From Sphingomonas sp. BK235 (GTDB taxonomy: Bacteria > Pseudomonadota > Alphaproteobacteria > Sphingomonadales > Sphingomonadaceae), in contig NZ_SLXN01000012.1 in NCBI RefSeq assembly GCF_004345855.1, positions 1 through 64,000 of the forward strand: 64,000 nucleotides of DNA, read 5' to 3'. A program made the position numbers and the translations under genes. Each line of letters opens with the position of its first letter. The first letter of the stretch is position 1. Shown piece by piece: positions 36,469 through 43,946 of the stretch. The notes beneath the pieces are model-generated. The model was not told the DNA's origin. It saw only the letters and a program-made list of their open reading frames with translations, and did no database searches.

Positions 36469-38535
36469 TCACTCGACGATCGCCGCGGCGTAGCCGTCGA
36501 GCGCGAGCGTGCCGCTCACCGCGCTTCCCGTCAGCAGATCGCGTCCCGCGCGCGGCAGCGTCACCGTCGCGGCGTCGCGGCTCGTGTTGACGTAGAGCGT
36601 GCGGCCGTCGACGCGCCGCGCCACCACGCCCGGCGGCGTGACCGGCCCGCGCGCGATGCCGAGCTCGTCGTAGAGCGAGCGCAGCAGCGGCCGCAGCAGC
36701 GCCGCCTGCGGTGCCGCCGCCACATAGATCGCGCGCCCCTTGCCGAAGCGGTTGGACGTGATTGCGGGCGGGTCGCCGGGCAGCCCCTCGAACCGCGCCA
36801 GCACGGTCGCGCGCGCGGGCTCGAGCACCTCGTAATAAGGATCGGTGCCGGTCAGCGTCTCACCCTTGTAGCGGACCTTCAGCGGCGTCGCGGCGCGGTA
36901 GAAGGCGCTGGTGCGCAGGCCGAAGACGTCGCTCAGCCGGCCGGGCAGCGGCGTGTCGAACCACTGGCCGGTCACGTCCGCCTTGGCCGAATAGCCCGTC
37001 ATCACCACGGTGCCGCCGCGCTCGACATAGCGGCGCACCGCGGCGGCGAGCGGCGCGTCCATCACATAGGCGCTCGGCAGCACCAGGAGCTTGTAGCCGT
37101 CGATCGGATCGTGCGCGGGGTCGAGCACCGCGGCGTCGACATTGTCCTCGAACAGGGGTTGGAACGCCGCTTTGGCCTGGTCCTGGTAATTGCCGACGAA
37201 ATACTGCTTCATCGTGTTCGGCCCCGGCGGCGGGGTGAGCAGCCAGTTGGTCTGGAACGAATAGCCGATCGCCACCGGCGGCGTGCCGCGGCGCGGGAAG
37301 CCGAGCCCCTGCACCTTGCGGAACTCGGCCGCGATGCGCTGGAACTCGTCGACCTTCCACGACGGGCGATCGTCATGGTCGATCAACCCGAACAGCGACT
37401 GTTCCTCGCCGCCGAGATGCGAGTTGAAGGTCCAGGCGAGGAAGGTCTGCGCGTAGGTCAGCAGCCCGAAATAGGCCCACATGCGCGAGCGGTCCGGCGT
37501 GCCATAGTCGCCGCCGCCGCCCGCGGTGAACTCGTTGAACCACACCGGCCGCGGGCTGCCCGCGCGCATCATCATCACCTGGAAGGCGGCCCCCATCGCG
37601 TCGCCCGGATAGAAGCCGAGCGCGCCGAACGTGGCGTAGCGGTCCCAGCTGCGCAGGAAGTCGAAGCCCTTGTTGCCCGCCTCGGGCCAGAGATTGGAGA
37701 TGGCCGGCAGTTGCGGCGCGACGCGCGCGCGCACCGCGTCGATCTCGCCCAGCGCGGCGATGGTCTGCTCGGACCAGAAGCGGTGCAGGTCGAGGTTGCG
37801 CTCGTTCGGCCCCGGGCCGTCGCCGTAGGGGACGTCGACCGAATCCCAGTCGGCGATGCGGCGCGACCAGCGCTGCGTCGCCCAGGCCGCGTTGAGCGCC
37901 TCGATCGTGCCGTAGCGCTGGCGCAGCCAGTCGGTGAAGCGCTGCTTGACGCCGGGCGAGTAGGACATCGGCGAGCTGCCGACCTCATTGTCATAGCCGA
38001 CCGCGATCACCGCCGGGTGCTTGCCCCAGCGCGTCAGCATCGCCTCCGCCAGCGCGGTGACGCGGCGGCGGTAATCGGGGTCGCTGATGTCGTCCCAGTA
38101 GCGCGAGGCGGCGTGGCGGCGCGCGCCGTCCTGCGAGACGATGTCGACACCGGGATAATGCTTGTGCAGCCAGCCGGGCGCGGGCAGGCCGGGCACGTCG
38201 AGGATCACCTTGATCCCGGCGGCGTGCATCTGGTCGAGCACGCGGTCGAACCACTCGAAGCGATATTGCCCCTCGGCCGGCTCGAACGAGTCCCAGGAGA
38301 GGTCGCCCATCCGCACCATGGTGAAGCCGGCGCGCTTCATCACCGCGATATCGGCGGCGATCTGCGCCGGCGAGCGATCGACCGGCTGATAGCAGGCGCC
38401 GACGAAGAGCCGCCCGTCGAGCGCGGGGGTGCGGACCAGCGCGGGTGACGCGGTGCCGGGTGCGGCGGTGGCGGGCGCGAGCGGAGTCACGAGGCTCGTC
38501 AGCAGGACAAGGGCGGCGAGGGGCGTGCGCGGCAT
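36469..38535 (-). CDS. Beta-galactosidase, glycoside hydrolase family 42 type
   Basis: 688 residues from the ATG at 38535, giving a signal peptide ending at APATAAPG; an ATG at 38568 is also in frame. The TIM barrel (about 45-430) has the acid/base Glu in VGYDNEVGS and the nucleophile Glu in VWFNEFTAG. A trimerisation-like domain follows (PVAIGYSFQTNWLL, LVLPSAYVMDAPLA), then a C-terminal beta domain. A secreted GH42 enzyme in a TonB-receptor locus suggests cleavage of beta-galactosides in the periplasm. No sugar transporter is adjacent. Confidence 0.9.
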   Translation of the reverse strand: MPRTPLAALVLLTSLVTPLAPATAAPGTASPALVRTPALDGRLFVGACYQPVDRSPAQIAADIAVMKRAGFTMVRMGDLSWDSFEPAEGQYRFEWFDRVLDQMHAAGIKVILDVPGLPAPGWLHKHYPGVDIVSQDGARRHAASRYWDDISDPDYRRRVTALAEAMLTRWGKHPAVIAVGYDNEVGSSPMSYSPGVKQRFTDWLRQRYGTIEALNAAWATQRWSRRIADWDSVDVPYGDGPGPNERNLDLHRFWSEQTIAALGEIDAVRARVAPQLPAISNLWPEAGNKGFDFLRSWDRYATFGALGFYPGDAMGAAFQVMMMRAGSPRPVWFNEFTAGGGGDYGTPDRSRMWAYFGLLTYAQTFLAWTFNSHLGGEEQSLFGLIDHDDRPSWKVDEFQRIAAEFRKVQGLGFPRRGTPPVAIGYSFQTNWLLTPPPGPNTMKQYFVGNYQDQAKAAFQPLFEDNVDAAVLDPAHDPIDGYKLLVLPSAYVMDAPLAAAVRRYVERGGTVVMTGYSAKADVTGQWFDTPLPGRLSDVFGLRTSAFYRAATPLKVRYKGETLTGTDPYYEVLEPARATVLARFEGLPGDPPAITSNRFGKGRAIYVAAAPQAALLRPLLRSLYDELGIARGPVTPPGVVARRVDGRTLYVNTSRDAATVTLPRAGRDLLTGSAVSGTLALDGYAAAIVE

Positions 38536-38568
38536 AAGCGGGAAGGGTCCGTCGAAGAGGGGAGGCAT

Positions 38569-39077
38569 GATCAGGCGAGATCGGCGCGGGAGCCGCCGGA
38601 GCGCGGCGCCGCGGCCGTGCCGGATCGGCGATGGTGGTGCGCGGCTCATCTCATGCGGAGGTGCGGCCGTGCAGCGGAGGGCCAGCCGCCCGGCTCGTGG
38701 CTCGCACCGGTGCCTCCACAGGGGCGCCGCATGGCGAGGCCGCAGCGGCGGCGCGGCTGTCCTGATCGTCCATGTCCCGCTCCCCCTCGTCGTTATCATA
38801 CTTGCAAGTATATTTTCACTTGGCAAGCCGGACGTGACGTTGCCGTTATCCGTGGTCGGCACGGCGTTTGCGGCTGCACCGCGAGGGCGTGCTTCGTGTG
38901 GCCGACGACCGCCCGGACGCGCGCCGGCGCGACGCGTCAGGCTCGCTCCCGGCGCTCTTCGCACGCCGCATCAGCGCGTCGCTGCGGCAGGGGTGTCGAG
39001 GCGGTGGCCGTGCGGTGTGCTTCGCGCGTGACGGGCGCGGCCCGAGTGCGGGCGATCGTCGCACCGGGCGGTGAGAC
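38569..39077. other. Intergenic region between the GH42 gene and the tRNA/prophage junction
   Basis: About 500 bases with only the palindrome at 38798-38811 standing out. Short open frames exist on both strands but have no ribosome-binding sites or recognisable sequence. I see no gene here. Confidence 0.5.
38798..38811. promoter_or_regulatory. Perfect palindrome, candidate operator of the GH42 gene
   Basis: ATACTTGCAAGTAT is a perfect 14-base palindrome in a short AT-rich island about 260 bases upstream of the GH42 start. On the minus strand it is directly followed by GATAACG, so TATGAT overlaps its end like a -10 box. A dimeric repressor binding here would block the promoter. The regulator is not in the window. 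Confidence 0.45.
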
Positions 39078-39115
39078 AAAAAATGCCAGCATCCGCGGGG
39101 ATGCTGGCATTTTTT
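39078..39115 (-). terminator. Rho-independent terminator of the interrupted tRNA-Val gene
   Basis: A 17-bp stem made of AAAAAATGCCAGCATCC and its complement with a 4-base loop (GCGG); read on the minus strand it ends in six T. It follows the tRNA 3' end by one base and would also work as a bidirectional terminator. Confidence 0.85.
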
Positions 39116-39116
39116 A

Positions 39117-39162
39117 TGGTGGGCGTGGCAAGGATTGAACTTGCGACCCCTGCGATGTCAAC
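39117..39162 (-). tRNA. 3' part of tRNA-Val(GAC), prophage attachment-site remnant
   Basis: Read on the minus strand: anticodon loop TTGACAT (anticodon GAC), stem CGCAG, variable region GGGTC, T-arm GCAAG-TTCAATC-CTTGC, acceptor strand CACGCCC, then A and CCA. No D-arm or 5' acceptor strand follows upstream, and the 5' anticodon stem has one mismatch (CTTCG). So only the 3' half is present. A terminator follows it on the chromosomal side. This is the pattern left when a phage integrates at the anticodon loop of a tRNA gene. Confidence 0.75.
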
Positions 39163-39397
39163 GAAGCGGTCAGCCCGGTTTTCAGCCAAATTCCGGCTCT
39201 AGCACGCTCCTGTTGCAGCCTCGCTAACCCGCAGTTTTCCGTTGTCGTGAGCGGCTGACGCCGAACTCGCGCCGAAGCTGCCCCCCACGTTTCAAGCGCC
39301 TTCCAGCGCTCCACCGCACGCATGCGCACGGCGATCAAACCCGATTCTGCCGGCGCTTTCGTGCGCCCATCGAACTTCCGTCTCGGGTGCCGGAACG

Positions 39398-40159
39398 ATG
39401 TCCTTCGCGGATCGCCTTAAGGCCGCCAACGCAGCGCGCCTCTCTCGCTACTTCAACAAGACCGCGAGCTTCAGCAGCTCGACCCAGCGCCGGGGCCACA
39501 GCCCCGTCCGACGCCACAGCCAATATCCGGGGGAGCGGGAGGCACGCGCCTGGCGGCAGAACAACGTCTTCACAGCGGCCGAGCGACGAGCCCGAATGAC
39601 GGCAGTGCGAGAGTGGAACTACCGCGAAAAGAAGAAGGGGGCCGCATGGGGCCCGCTAGGGCCAAGCGGTGAGCGATTTCTCGACTTCCTCATGGGCATG
39701 CGGTGCTTCACGACCGGCCGCCTCGACATGGCCATCAAGACGATGGCCGAGAAGCTCGTGATGTCGGTGCAGACGGTGTGCAACTACGTAGAGCGGCTGG
39801 TCTCGCTCGGCCTGCTCACGAAGATACGACGCATGGAGCCGGTCGAGGAGCCAGAGCCAGGCGGCCCACAGGTCAAACAGATCACCAACGCTTACTGGTT
39901 CGAGCTTCCGGCGGAGATCACCGAGCGCGTGCGACAGATCATGTCGGGTGGCGGCAAGCCCGTCGACCAGGAAGAGCACGAGCGCGCCCAGGCTGAGCTG
40001 GTGCGAGAGATGGTCAAGACGCTCTCGGCCGAGGAGATGGCACGCTTCTACGCCGGCGACGGCACGGTCCTCGCGGAAGCTCTGGCGCGCCTCGGCTCGG
40101 CAGTCGATCGGAAGAAGGGCGATTCTAGTCCTTCGACAGTAACCCGGTCGACAAGGTAA
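39398..40159 (+). CDS. Winged-helix/HTH protein, replication-initiator-like
   Basis: 253 residues. The middle part (FLDFLMGMRCFTTGRLDMAIKTMAEKLVMSVQTVCNYVERLVSLGLL) is a clear winged helix of the type found in plasmid and phage replication proteins of alphaproteobacteria. It is followed by NAYWFELPAEI. The N-terminus is basic and the C-terminus acidic and helical. It may start replication of the excised element or regulate it. It is the first gene inside the element. Confidence 0.6.
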   Translation: MSFADRLKAANAARLSRYFNKTASFSSSTQRRGHSPVRRHSQYPGEREARAWRQNNVFTAAERRARMTAVREWNYREKKKGAAWGPLGPSGERFLDFLMGMRCFTTGRLDMAIKTMAEKLVMSVQTVCNYVERLVSLGLLTKIRRMEPVEEPEPGGPQVKQITNAYWFELPAEITERVRQIMSGGGKPVDQEEHERAQAELVREMVKTLSAEEMARFYAGDGTVLAEALARLGSAVDRKKGDSSPSTVTRSTR

Positions 40160-40170
40160 GATAATGAGGA

Positions 40171-40195
40171 ATGAGAGCGCTTTAGGCGCTCTCAT
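40171..40195. repeat. Perfect 10-bp hairpin downstream of the HTH gene
   Basis: ATGAGAGCGC, loop TTTAG, GCGCTCTCAT. It lies 11 bases after the stop of the HTH gene. There is no T-run. It is a possible transcription stop or protein-binding site. Confidence 0.6.
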
Positions 40196-40372
40196 GCGCA
40201 GATTTGATCATCCCCCCACGCCGCAACGGCACGACATACCCCCTCGACCGCCAAGACCCGGCCGTCGAGCGTGGCGGCTTGCGCCGCCCCGATGCTGCCT
40301 AGGGGGGATGGAGCACGAACGGTGCCAACTCTCGCCTATGACGAGTATGCGGACCCGTCAGGAGGTAAGATA

Positions 40373-41071
40373 ATGTCAGTCGAGTCGTTCGAAGCCGATC
40401 TCGCGACCATCAAGGCGCACGTCGCCGAGCTGCGTCTGTGCGCGACCGACCAAACTTGGCCTGAGATCGACGAGGTCACGTCGCCCGCACTTGATGAGCG
40501 CGCTCGCGAGCGTCTCGCCTCTTACGAGACGTACCGAAACGATGCGCTTCGCTCGCTCCCTGGGGGCGCGTGGAAATCGCTTGAGGAAGCGGCCTCCTGG
40601 TTCCGCGGCGAGCGCGAAAAGCGGGGGTGGTCTCGTGAGGACGTATCCGGCCGTTGGGCTGAGGTAGTCTGGAAGAGCAAGCACCCGGACAGCAGCAGCG
40701 TCAGGCCTACCGTAAAGCGAGTGGCCAGCTTCGAAGAAGGCGGATGCACGATAGAGCCGCACTGGCTGCGCTGGATGCCGCTGGTCTTCATGTACCATGA
40801 CCACCGGGGCGAGGACCGCCACCTCTGGGAGCTCGAGAACATCCCGCTTCATCGCGAGTGGGACGAAATACTAGCGGCCGCGGAAGAGGCTCGTCGTCGG
40901 CCGTGGCTCGCAGATCACGAAGTAGGCTTGATCAGCCAAATACGAGGCATGACTGACAACCAGCTCATCATACTGCTTGAGCTGGCGAGAGCGCCTCACG
41001 TCCTGCAGCCCATCGCAGACATGCTACAGGAGCGGTTCGGCGATGCGTCTGATAGCCGGTCAGCCGATTAG
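40373..41071 (+). CDS. XRE-like helix-turn-helix protein of unknown role
   Basis: 232 residues from the ATG at 40373 with a strong AGGAGGTAAG site. Residues ~75-140 (WFRGEREKRGWSREDVSGRW ... VKRVASFEEG) resemble a Cro/CI-type HTH with an insertion between helices. The C-terminal part (DNQLIILLELARAPHVLQPIADML) is helical. It could be the phage repressor, but the match is weak. It is convergent with the integrase gene and overlaps its end by 12 bases. Confidence 0.6.
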   Translation: MSVESFEADLATIKAHVAELRLCATDQTWPEIDEVTSPALDERARERLASYETYRNDALRSLPGGAWKSLEEAASWFRGEREKRGWSREDVSGRWAEVVWKSKHPDSSSVRPTVKRVASFEEGGCTIEPHWLRWMPLVFMYHDHRGEDRHLWELENIPLHREWDEILAAAEEARRRPWLADHEVGLISQIRGMTDNQLIILLELARAPHVLQPIADMLQERFGDASDSRSAD

Positions 41072-42304
41072 GATCTCGGCCCAGGCCTCGAGCACGCGGC
41101 GACGACCGTCGAGCTGATCGTCTCGGTTGTAGGCGCGCTCGACCTTCGCCGTCGTACCGTCCTCCCGTTTGAGGACGTGGCCGAGGGCGCTGTCGATCAC
41201 GAAGCGGTCGCCCGGCTGGCGCTTGTTCATGATCGTCGAGAAGGTCGCGCGCCAGCCGTGCGGGACATGACGCCGCGCAAAGCCGGCGCGATCATAGAGC
41301 GCGCCGATCGCGCCCTCGCCGATCGGTGCCGCGCCGCCTCGGCCGGGGAAGATCAGCTCGCCGGCGTCGCGATCCGCATCGGCACAATGCATATCTGCAT
41401 CGCCAAAATGCATATTCGCAACGTGCAGCGCGCGCGCTGCGCGCAGGACCTCCACCGCGGCCGGCGCCAGCGGCACCAGGTGATCGTTGGCCGCGTCAAG
41501 CTTCTTCGCCGCTGCCAGCTTCATCCGCGCTGCCGGCACGCGCCACAATGGCTCGGCACCGTCCAGGTCCTCGATCTCCGACCAGCGCGCGCCCCGCACC
41601 ACCGCCAGGCGCACCGCGGTGAGCGCAAGGAAGCGCGAGGCGAGTTTCACCGCGGCGCCGGCGTCGACCAGCTCGGCCGCGGCGAGCAGCTCACGCGCGT
41701 CGGCGATCGTCGTCAGCGCCGGCTGGCGCCGCGGCGACGGCGCCGGCGCGAGTGCGCGGCCGACGACGGCCGCCGGGTCGGTCGAGCACCAGCCCTCGCT
41801 GATCGCAAGCGCGAACACGTCGGAGATCCGCTGACGCACGCGCTGCGCGGTGACGATCGCTCCGCGGCGCTCGATCGAGCGTACGATCCGCAGCACCGCG
41901 GGGGAGTCAATCGCGTCCAGCTCGATCGGGCCGAGCTGGGGGAACACGTCGGCCTCAAGGCTGGCGAGCACGTCGCCGGCGTGGACCGGCGTCCAGCCGG
42001 CGAGCTGCTGCGCGTGCCATGCGCGGGCCGCGCGCTCGAAGGTCATCGCCGCCGCAATCGTGCGCGGATCCACGCCGCGGCCGAGCTGCTCGCGCGCGGC
42101 CTCGGCGCGCGCTCGAGCGGCGTCGAGCGAGACCTCGGGCCACTGGCCGATCGTCAGAAGCTGCTCGTGGCCGGCGAAGGGGAAGCGCCAGCGAAATGAC
42201 TTGCGGCCGGTCGGCGCCACGAACAGGTGCAGGCCGCGCTCGTCGGCAATCTTATAGGCAGACGCGCGAGCGCGCGCAGCCTTCACGGCAGCGTTGCTGA
42301 GCAT
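41060..42304 (-). CDS. Tyrosine integrase, P4 type
   Basis: 414 residues. An N-terminal arm-binding domain of the DUF4102 type (KIADERGLHLFVAPTGRKSFRWRF) and a catalytic domain with Arg in ALTAVR, HGWRATFST, LGH, and Tyr in ERAYNRDD. P4-type integrases usually target tRNA genes, which agrees with the tRNA-Val remnant 1.9 kb away. An unusual insert (residues ~295-313) contains a tandem heptapeptide, NMHFGDA-DMHCADA. Confidence 0.9.
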   Translation of the reverse strand: MLSNAAVKAARARASAYKIADERGLHLFVAPTGRKSFRWRFPFAGHEQLLTIGQWPEVSLDAARARAEAAREQLGRGVDPRTIAAAMTFERAARAWHAQQLAGWTPVHAGDVLASLEADVFPQLGPIELDAIDSPAVLRIVRSIERRGAIVTAQRVRQRISDVFALAISEGWCSTDPAAVVGRALAPAPSPRRQPALTTIADARELLAAAELVDAGAAVKLASRFLALTAVRLAVVRGARWSEIEDLDGAEPLWRVPAARMKLAAAKKLDAANDHLVPLAPAAVEVLRAARALHVANMHFGDADMHCADADRDAGELIFPGRGGAAPIGEGAIGALYDRAGFARRHVPHGWRATFSTIMNKRQPGDRFVIDSALGHVLKREDGTTAKVERAYNRDDQLDGRRRVLEAWAEILIG

Positions 42305-42312
42305 AATAGACC

Positions 42313-42333
42313 TCGATTTGGATCAAATTTCGA
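42313..42333. promoter_or_regulatory. Candidate operator between the integrase gene and the plus-strand gene
   Basis: ATTTG-GAT-CAAAT, extended by TCGA on both sides, forms an imperfect 21-base palindrome in an AT-rich patch between the divergent starts at 42304 and 42387. It is a plausible site for a phage regulator. Confidence 0.4.
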
Positions 42334-42386
42334 TTGCTCGGCCGCCAGCAGCGGCCACACCCGCGCGAGCGAGTAAGGGGATAAAG

Positions 42387-42749
42387 ATGAGCACGTTCGT
42401 CGCGGGAGTGCAGTACGACGACTTCAAGGGGAGCGTTGCTGCCGACGAAGCGGACAACAACGACCTCTTGGACTATCTCAGGCAGTTGGGGCTTGCTCGC
42501 GAAGGAGAGCGGCTCGCAGGCATCCGCATCTCCTCAAGCTCGATCTGGCCTGAAGACGTAGAGGACGTCGCTATGGTCGGGTACTTCTACGAGGCGTCGC
42601 GCTTCGAAGAGCGACCGCTTCAGGTTAGAGCAGCCGAATGCAGGATTTCGCCGTCAAAGTTGCTTTCGTTCTACAAGCGCTTTGACTTGGTAATGGTGCG
42701 CCGCGACATGGATCTCGCAGGCACAAAGGTGCTCGGACCCGCTTATTGA
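42387..42749 (+). CDS. Hypothetical prophage protein
   Basis: 120 residues with an AAGGGGATAAAG site before the ATG. Acidic, no membrane segment, no motif recognised. It is divergent from the integrase gene. Codon use is less GC-biased than in the chromosome, in line with foreign origin. Confidence 0.6.
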   Translation: MSTFVAGVQYDDFKGSVAADEADNNDLLDYLRQLGLAREGERLAGIRISSSSIWPEDVEDVAMVGYFYEASRFEERPLQVRAAECRISPSKLLSFYKRFDLVMVRRDMDLAGTKVLGPAY

Positions 42750-42780
42750 CGGCGACCTAGCCGGCTTATTGGGTCGACCG

Positions 42781-42801
42781 CGCGGAGAAGCCTCCGCCGC
42801 G
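42781..42801. repeat. Hairpin repeat H1
   Basis: First of four related GC hairpins (core CGGAG-nnn-CTCCGCCGCG), 31 bases after the stop of the preceding gene. Confidence 0.7.
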
Positions 42802-42848
42802 ACGCGGCCGGCTGAGGAACTCAGCGGGAGCGCGAGCGCTCTCGGTAG

Positions 42849-43040
42849 ATGCACGCTGATTCCGACTATCTTCGCAAGCAAGCAATCCGTTGCCGGCGGT
42901 TGGCCGGCGAGATCGGCGCTGCCGACGTCCAGAAGACGCTGGAGGCTATGGCGACGGAATATGAGGCTCGAGCAGCTTTCCTTGAGGCCGCTCAGCTAAC
43001 CGCCGAGCGATTTGAGGACGACGATCCGGCATCCGCTTGA
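42849..43040 (+). CDS. Small conserved hypothetical protein
   Basis: 63 residues, helical and charged (DSDYLRKQAIRCRRLAGEI ... LEAMATEYEARAAFLE). The sequence resembles short proteins annotated repeatedly in alphaproteobacterial genomes and phages, with a YLRKQAxRCRRLA start. Function unknown. Confidence 0.65.
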   Translation: MHADSDYLRKQAIRCRRLAGEIGAADVQKTLEAMATEYEARAAFLEAAQLTAERFEDDDPASA

Positions 43041-43046
43041 TTGATA

Positions 43047-43070
43047 GCGGCGGAGGAAGCCTCCGCCGCG
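43047..43070. repeat. Hairpin repeat H2
   Basis: A perfect 10-bp stem (GCGGCGGAGG and its complement) with a loop of three bases (AAG), six bases after the preceding stop codon. Confidence 0.75.
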
Positions 43071-43135
43071 GTCAGTCTCATGGGCGTCGAAAGTCGCCCA
43101 CTTGCAGACATCTGCTGGTCGCGCCAAACCAACCT

Positions 43136-43477
43136 ATGACTCTGAACCGGCGATTGATCCCGACGCTTCTCGTGCTGACGCTGCTTCCATCTTGTGGGAA
43201 AGTTCCGCCCGTCCTGCCCTTCATAGCTGTGGGGATGTATAACGGAGAATGTGGCTATGACTGGAATGACGTTGCGTTTTCAATTAAAGAACCGGAGCGC
43301 CGCGAGCCCTGGAAAGGCTCAAAGGATGTGGCAGTGCTGATCCAATTTCCACCAGTCGACAGAGACTGCGTATTAAGAGCCTACAAGATTCTTGTTCATG
43401 ACGGCTTTCGGCGCATTTACGTGACATCAACGAAGCGGCTTAATGCTGGTGCTTACTCAACGCCGCTGATGCCTTGA
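43136..43477 (+). CDS. Putative small lipoprotein
   Basis: 113 residues. The basic start and hydrophobic core LIPTLLVLTLLPSCG resemble a lipoprotein signal with Cys20, although Pro at -2 is unusual. The mature part is not recognised. GC content is clearly lower than in neighbouring genes, which points to recent transfer. It could be a lysogenic-conversion or superinfection-exclusion factor, but there is no direct evidence. Confidence 0.6.
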   Translation: MTLNRRLIPTLLVLTLLPSCGKVPPVLPFIAVGMYNGECGYDWNDVAFSIKEPERREPWKGSKDVAVLIQFPPVDRDCVLRAYKILVHDGFRRIYVTSTKRLNAGAYSTPLMP

Positions 43478-43512
43478 GGAGCTGACTGCCTGTTCCTGCC
43501 ACAATCGGATTC

Positions 43513-43535
43513 GCGGCCGAGGAACCCTCCGCCGC
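43513..43535. repeat. Hairpin repeat H3
   Basis: Variant of H2 with arms GCGGCCGAGG and CCTCCGCCGC, including one mismatch, 36 bases after the preceding stop. Confidence 0.65.
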
Positions 43536-43556
43536 AATCGCCATAGCAGCAGCGAT

Positions 43557-43769
43557 CTAGGGCGAAGACAACCGCTCGTTGTAGCAGGCATCGCAGATGC
43601 CATCTTCGCCAGGCGGCTTTTCGGCGCACACGGCGCAAAGCCCCTCAGCGTTACGAAAGGCCGCGACAGCGCGATCCTGACGGCTCGTCGTCGTCAACGC
43701 TGACCAGATCCGGCGTAGCCAACTGGCGTCTCTGCCTGGGACAGCATCGATAATCTTGGAACGTCTCAC
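43557..43769 (-). CDS. Small zinc-ribbon-like protein
   Basis: 70 residues, GTG start with GAAGG eight bases upstream. The C-terminal CAVC-(11)-CDAC arrangement of two CxxC-like pairs suggests one structural zinc. Such small zinc proteins are frequent in phage left arms. Function unknown. Confidence 0.5.
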   Translation of the reverse strand: MRRSKIIDAVPGRDASWLRRIWSALTTTSRQDRAVAAFRNAEGLCAVCAEKPPGEDGICDACYNERLSSP

Positions 43770-43840
43770 GCAAACGCCTTCGTTATTCGCACCTCTGAAC
43801 CGGTGGGAGCACGCTGGGTGTCCGTGACATTTTGTAAAAA

Positions 43841-43865
43841 CGCGGCGGAGGACACCTCCGCCGCG
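43841..43865. repeat. Hairpin repeat H4
   Basis: A 10-bp stem CGCGGCGGAGG-type with a short loop and complementary CCTCCGCCGCG-type arm. It lies about 80 bases downstream of the minus-strand methylase gene, so it again follows a gene end. Confidence 0.7.
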
Positions 43866-43946
43866 GTGCGCGCGGGGATGGCGGTTTTCTGCGGGTGAGC
43901 GGGGTATTTGCCGGGGCTCGATACCCCGCCCGATACCCCGCGCTGA

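Noticed and set aside
37111..38448. Plus-strand open frame opposite the GH42 gene
   Set aside because: It is the complement of a gene with intact catalytic motifs and gives Arg/Ala/Val-rich sequence without a recognisable domain.
39117..39190. A complete tRNA gene
   Set aside because: Only the 3' half from the anticodon loop fits. No D-arm or 5' acceptor strand complementary to CACGCCC is found upstream.
40164..40373. Possible 69-residue gene whose stop overlaps the start of the XRE-like gene (TAATG)
   Set aside because: It covers the perfect hairpin at 40171-40195, and its product is Pro/Arg-rich with no motif. The overlap may be chance, so I do not list it as a gene, though it could be a leader peptide.
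42781..43865. CRISPR array
   Set aside because: The four repeats are spaced unevenly (roughly 240-450 bases), contain genes between them and have no cas genes nearby.
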